Position numbers and translations under genes: made by a program. Positions 24,147-27,097 of a stretch of 27,097 nt of DNA are shown piece after piece. The stretch is taken from positions 1 to 27,097 of the forward strand of contig DATJBC010000269.1 of NCBI GenBank assembly GCA_035515515.1, given 5' to 3'. The first letter of the stretch is position 1. Each line of letters starts with the position of its first letter. Below the pieces are notes generated by a model. The model was not told the origin of the DNA, searched no databases, and saw only the letters and a list, made by a program, of their open reading frames with translations. Origin of the DNA: DATJBC01 sp035515515. GTDB taxonomy: Bacteria; Actinomycetota; Acidimicrobiia; Acidimicrobiales; UBA8190.

Positions 24147-25243
24147 CACCGCATTGTGTCGTGCCCGGCCTCGACGGCCACCGCGCTCCCCGAGGCGGCG
24201 GCGCGGTAGGCGGCGTCCACGAGCGCATGCGCCCGGAGCGCGTCGGCGAAGCCGGGGGACCCGGGCTCGCCCGCCAGGACGCAGCGCACCCAGTGGCGGT
24301 CCGCCGGGTAGGTGTAGAAGATGAAGTCGCGCCGGGCGATCCCGAGGGCGGCGAAGTGCCGCTCGCGCAGCGCCACGAGGTCGACGTGCTCGGCGGGGGA
24401 GTCAGGGCGCTGCACGAGGAGCCCGTCCTCGCCGGCTCCCACGATGAAGTCGGTGGTGGCCTCCACGGCCCCGTGCTCGAAGAAGACCTCCAAGCGGCGC
24501 TCCTCGCGCCCCCGCACGCCGTTGAACACCGTCAGGACGTTGCCCACCACGCCCGAGGCGTGCTCCACCGTCAGGGCGGCCACGTCCTCGACGTCGAAGC
24601 CGAACACGCTGCGGGTGGTGGCCGACACCCGACGGACGGGGCCGAAGAGCCAGCACACGATGTCGGCGGCGTGGATCGAGTGCTCGAGCAGCGCGCCCCC
24701 CCCGGCCTCGTCTCGACGTGACCGCCACGAGCTGTGCCCCGGCACCACCGCGCCCGTGGGCCAGTACTGGTCGTCGCGCAGCGTGTAGCCCATGGGCGCA
24801 CCGAGTTCGCCCGACAGGGCGTAGGACCGGATCTGCCCGACGATGGGGTGGAACCGGGAGTGGAACCCCACCTGCGCGGTGAGCTCCGACGCCGCCACCG
24901 CGTCGCACAGGGCGCGCACGTCGTCGAAGCTCGGGGCCAGCGGCTTCTCGCACAACAGGGGCTTGCCGGCGGCCAGCGTGGCCGTGACGAGCTCGCGGTG
25001 GGTGGACGTCGGCGCCGTGATCATCACCGCGTCCACAGCGGGATCCTCGATGACGCGCCGCGGGTCGTGGCTCAGGTACCCGAAGCGGCAGTTGCGGGCC
25101 ACGGCCTCCCGGGCCTCCTCGGAAGGGTCGGCCGCCCCCACCGCCACAGCGTCGCCGTCGTCACAGAGCTTGGCGATGCCGTCCGCGTGGATCTGCCCGA
25201 TCATGCCGCAGCCGACGAGCCCCACCCCGAGCGGTCGTCGCAT
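24146..25243 (-). CDS. Gfo/Idh/MocA-family oxidoreductase
   Basis: 365 residues. The N-terminal Rossmann fold begins GVGLVGCGMIGQIHADGI (6-23), the GxGxxG NAD(P) site, and EKPL (99-102) carries the conserved lysine. The C-terminal alpha/beta domain includes GGGALLEHSIHAADIVCWLFG, the usual GG...D.G.H..D region. The family oxidises or reduces sugars, inositols and related substrates. It lies 30 bases after the WS/DGAT gene and is coupled to the membrane-protein gene. What a sugar-type dehydrogenase does in this unit is not evident; C-terminal residues give no clue to its substrate. Confidence 0.9.
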   Translation of the reverse strand: MRRPLGVGLVGCGMIGQIHADGIAKLCDDGDAVAVGAADPSEEAREAVARNCRFGYLSHDPRRVIEDPAVDAVMITAPTSTHRELVTATLAAGKPLLCEKPLAPSFDDVRALCDAVAASELTAQVGFHSRFHPIVGQIRSYALSGELGAPMGYTLRDDQYWPTGAVVPGHSSWRSRRDEAGGGALLEHSIHAADIVCWLFGPVRRVSATTRSVFGFDVEDVAALTVEHASGVVGNVLTVFNGVRGREERRLEVFFEHGAVEATTDFIVGAGEDGLLVQRPDSPAEHVDLVALRERHFAALGIARRDFIFYTYPADRHWVRCVLAGEPGSPGFADALRAHALVDAAYRAAASGSAVAVEAGHDTMR

Positions 25244-25273
25244 GGCTGGCGGGCGGGCGCGGGGCCGGGCCCG

Positions 25274-26764
25274 TCAGGCGCCGGCCGCGCCGGCGCGCGC
25301 GCGGGCGCTCACCGCCCGGCGCCGCCGGGCGCGCCCGGGGGCGACCCCGACGGGGGTGGCCGGCTCGAGGCCGGCGGCGGCCAGGAGCTCCTCGAGGGCC
25401 TCGGGGACCAGGCGGGCCAGCTCGGCCACCTGCGGCACGGTCTCGGCGCACGCCATGAGGCCCCAGTTCAAGACGGTTCGGTAGCTCATCACGGTGATGT
25501 TGAGCGCCGCGCCGTCCATCACCGGGCCGAGGGGGAAGCCGGCCACCAGCTCCGCCCCCGCCAGGTAGAGGGGGAAGTCCGGGCCCGGGACGTTGGAGAT
25601 CACCAGGCTGTGGATGGGCCGGTGCCGGTCGGCGAGCTTGAGGCGGGTGTAGGCGCGGGCCGCGGCGGAGAAGACGTTGGGCGTGGCGTGCTCCACCCAG
25701 TCGAGGAGCACGTTCGCGCCCAGCGCGTTGTGCTCCTCCTTGGCGCCCTTGGTGCCCTCGCGGATGGCGCGCAGTCGCTCGAGGGGGTCGTCGATCTGGC
25801 ACGGCAGCGCCACGAACATGGCCGACACCTTGTTGGCCCCCCGGCGGTTGCCGAGGGTGGGGGCGACCGACACCGGCACGGTGGCCACGAGGGGGCCGTC
25901 GGGCAGCTCGTGGCGGTCGCGCAGGTAGCGGCGCAGTGCGCCGGTGCACACCGCCAGGACCACGTCGTTCACGGTCGTCCCGCACGCGCGCTTGACGCGC
26001 TTGGCGTCGTCGAGGGCGATGGACGAGAAGGCCACCTTGCGGTGGGGGGTGATCGCCGCGTTGAGCGACGTGCGAGGAGCGGTGAGCGGCAGCGCGGCCC
26101 GGCCGGTGCCCTGGGCGCGCACGCGGCGCACGTCCATGAGCGCCTTGCCCGTCCTCCAGGCCAGCTTGGTGATGCCGAACGGTCGGATGGCCCGCGTGAG
26201 GAGCGACCGCGCCACGAGCTGCAGCTCCGAGGGCAGCTGTCCCTCGCCCGTGGCCGGCGCGGGCTCGGAGCCGCTCGCGCCGGGCGCCGGCTCGAGGTCG
26301 AACAGCTGCGCCAGGAGCTCCGATCCCGAGACCCCGTCGATCGTGCAGTGGTGGATCTTGGTCACCATGGCGACACGCCCCCCGCGCAGGCCCTCGACGA
26401 TGTACATCTCCCACAGCGGCTTGGTCCGGTCGAGCTGGCGGCTGCACACGTCCCCCACGAACTGGGCGAGCTCGTCGATGCCACCCGGGGCGGGGACCGC
26501 ACAGCGGCGTATGTGGTAGTCGATGTCGAACGACGGGTCGTCGACCCAGTAGGGGTGGCCGAGGCGGAAGGGGACCTCCACCAGCCGCCGCCGGAAGATG
26601 GGCGCCAGCGCCAGGCGCGAGCTGACGAGGTCGCGCAGCTTCTCGAAGGAGTACCCCCCGGGCACCGTCGTGGGATCGAACAGCGCCGCCATGGAGACGT
26701 GCATGTGGAGGCTGGGGGTCTCCAGGTAGAGGAACGCAGCGTCCAGGCCGCTGAGCTGCTCCAT
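25274..26764 (-). CDS. WS/DGAT-type acyltransferase (wax ester / triacylglycerol synthase family)
   Basis: 496 residues, normal length. The N-terminus MEQLSGLDAAFLYLETP is the family's opening. The active-site motif HHCTIDG (138-144) matches HHxxxDG intact, and PLWEMYIVEGL before it, NDVVLAVCTGALRRYL in the middle and ISNVPGP toward the end are all standard. Family reaction: transfer of a fatty acyl group from acyl-CoA to a long-chain alcohol or diacylglycerol, at the membrane or lipid body. The C-terminal 35 residues are basic and low-complexity. ATG 26764 follows AAGGGCGG. It heads a three-gene unit. Confidence 0.92.
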   Translation of the reverse strand: MEQLSGLDAAFLYLETPSLHMHVSMAALFDPTTVPGGYSFEKLRDLVSSRLALAPIFRRRLVEVPFRLGHPYWVDDPSFDIDYHIRRCAVPAPGGIDELAQFVGDVCSRQLDRTKPLWEMYIVEGLRGGRVAMVTKIHHCTIDGVSGSELLAQLFDLEPAPGASGSEPAPATGEGQLPSELQLVARSLLTRAIRPFGITKLAWRTGKALMDVRRVRAQGTGRAALPLTAPRTSLNAAITPHRKVAFSSIALDDAKRVKRACGTTVNDVVLAVCTGALRRYLRDRHELPDGPLVATVPVSVAPTLGNRRGANKVSAMFVALPCQIDDPLERLRAIREGTKGAKEEHNALGANVLLDWVEHATPNVFSAAARAYTRLKLADRHRPIHSLVISNVPGPDFPLYLAGAELVAGFPLGPVMDGAALNITVMSYRTVLNWGLMACAETVPQVAELARLVPEALEELLAAAGLEPATPVGVAPGRARRRRAVSARARAGAAGA

Positions 26765-26853
26765 GTGTCCGCCCTTCGCTCGTCGGTCCGCCTCGGCCCC
26801 CCGACGCCCCCGGGTGGTTCCGGCCCGGGGTGCGCCATCTTCGCGCCGTGAGC

Positions 26854-26859
26854 GAGGAT
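26854..26859 (+). promoter_or_regulatory. Leaderless -10-like element
   Basis: GAGGAT lies six bases before ATG 26866, the same spacing as at the other leaderless starts. It sits in the 101-base gap to the divergent WS/DGAT gene. Confidence 0.35.
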
Positions 26860-26865
26860 GGTGCC

Positions 26866-27097
26866 ATGGCGTGGTCATGGGTCTACCTGGCGGTCAGCCT
26901 GGTGGGTGCGCTGCTGGTGGTGAACGCGTTCCGGCCGGTGCGCCACCCCTGGGGCGCCGTCCCCAGCTTCTTCGCCGGCTGGTACACGGCGGAGATGCCG
27001 GTGTGGCACGTCGTCTGGCAGGTGGGCGCCACCGTGCTCTTCGCCTTCGAGGGGGCGTTCGGGGCGTGGCCGGGATGGGTCGCCCTCGGGGTCAACG
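26866..27097 (+). CDS. Membrane protein N-terminus, possibly a membrane-anchored alpha/beta hydrolase (partial)
   Basis: 77 residues to the window edge. Hydrophobic segment WVYLAVSLVGALLVVNAF, then RPVRHPWGAVPSFFAGWYTAEMPVWHVVWQVGATVLFAFEGAF and a second or third membrane segment. The PSFFAGWxTxE pattern resembles the N-terminal membrane part of some actinobacterial esterases of the BD-FAE/alpha-beta hydrolase type; the catalytic part would be outside the window, so this is a guess. Divergent from WS/DGAT, which would fit a lipid-related role. Confidence 0.65.
   Translation, partial: MAWSWVYLAVSLVGALLVVNAFRPVRHPWGAVPSFFAGWYTAEMPVWHVVWQVGATVLFAFEGAFGAWPGWVALGVN

Overview
The window is very GC-rich (codon third positions are almost all G or C). 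It has several leaderless-looking gene starts, a WS/DGAT-type acyltransferase, DrrAB-type exporters, an ECF41 sigma factor and many two- or three-gene units with ATGA overlaps. This points to a high-GC actinobacterium. The gene mix (WS/DGAT, MarR-VOC, AraC plus VOC, ScyD-like) would suit Acidimicrobiia or a related lineage, but that placement is inference. No rRNA, tRNA, CRISPR array, insertion sequence or phage gene was seen.

Layout. 1-2948 (minus): a XylFGH-like sugar ABC importer, with lipoprotein binding protein, hairpin, single-domain ATPase and permease (cut by the window edge). Its promoter region carries a near-consensus DosR/DevR-type box. 3412-5980 (plus): an ABC-2 exporter pair of the polyketide-antibiotic-exporter type. 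6048-8279: a truncated-haemoglobin-like gene, then a carboxymuconolactone-decarboxylase-like (CMD) protein divergent from an ECF41 sigma factor with a SnoaL-like tail; both face a shared GTCACA-N16-GGTC promoter signature. 8326-12181 (minus): padR, MacB-type ATPase and FtsX-like permease in one coupled operon behind a PadR-like dyad. 12269-13778: a VOC protein and a leaderless MarR-VOC fusion. 13783-14640: a badly decayed alpha/beta-hydrolase pseudogene. 14649-17236: tetR divergent from a drrAB-like exporter. 17296-19155: a large polytopic GT-C-like membrane protein. 19227-19535: remnants of two dead genes. 19765-20946: a SigG-type ECF sigma factor converging on, and overlapping by 90 bp, a small STAS-like gene. 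21288-23572: a secreted ScyD/ScyE-like beta-propeller, then a leaderless AraC-type regulator and a VOC protein. 23595-26764 (minus): WS/DGAT, Gfo/Idh/MocA oxidoreductase and a small membrane protein. 26866-end (plus): the N-terminus of a membrane protein, perhaps a membrane-anchored alpha/beta hydrolase.

Taken together, the region is rich in regulation and detoxification. Three unrelated ABC exporters have different control, three complete VOC genes plus the MarR-VOC fusion are spread between them, and two ECF sigma factors carry C-terminal SnoaL-like domains. The most testable regulatory findings are the DosR-like box on the sugar importer, the paired ECF41 promoters, the PadR dyad on its own -10, and a recurring leaderless layout (NANNNT, six bases, start codon). 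No single cluster looks like a wholly new defence or mobile system.
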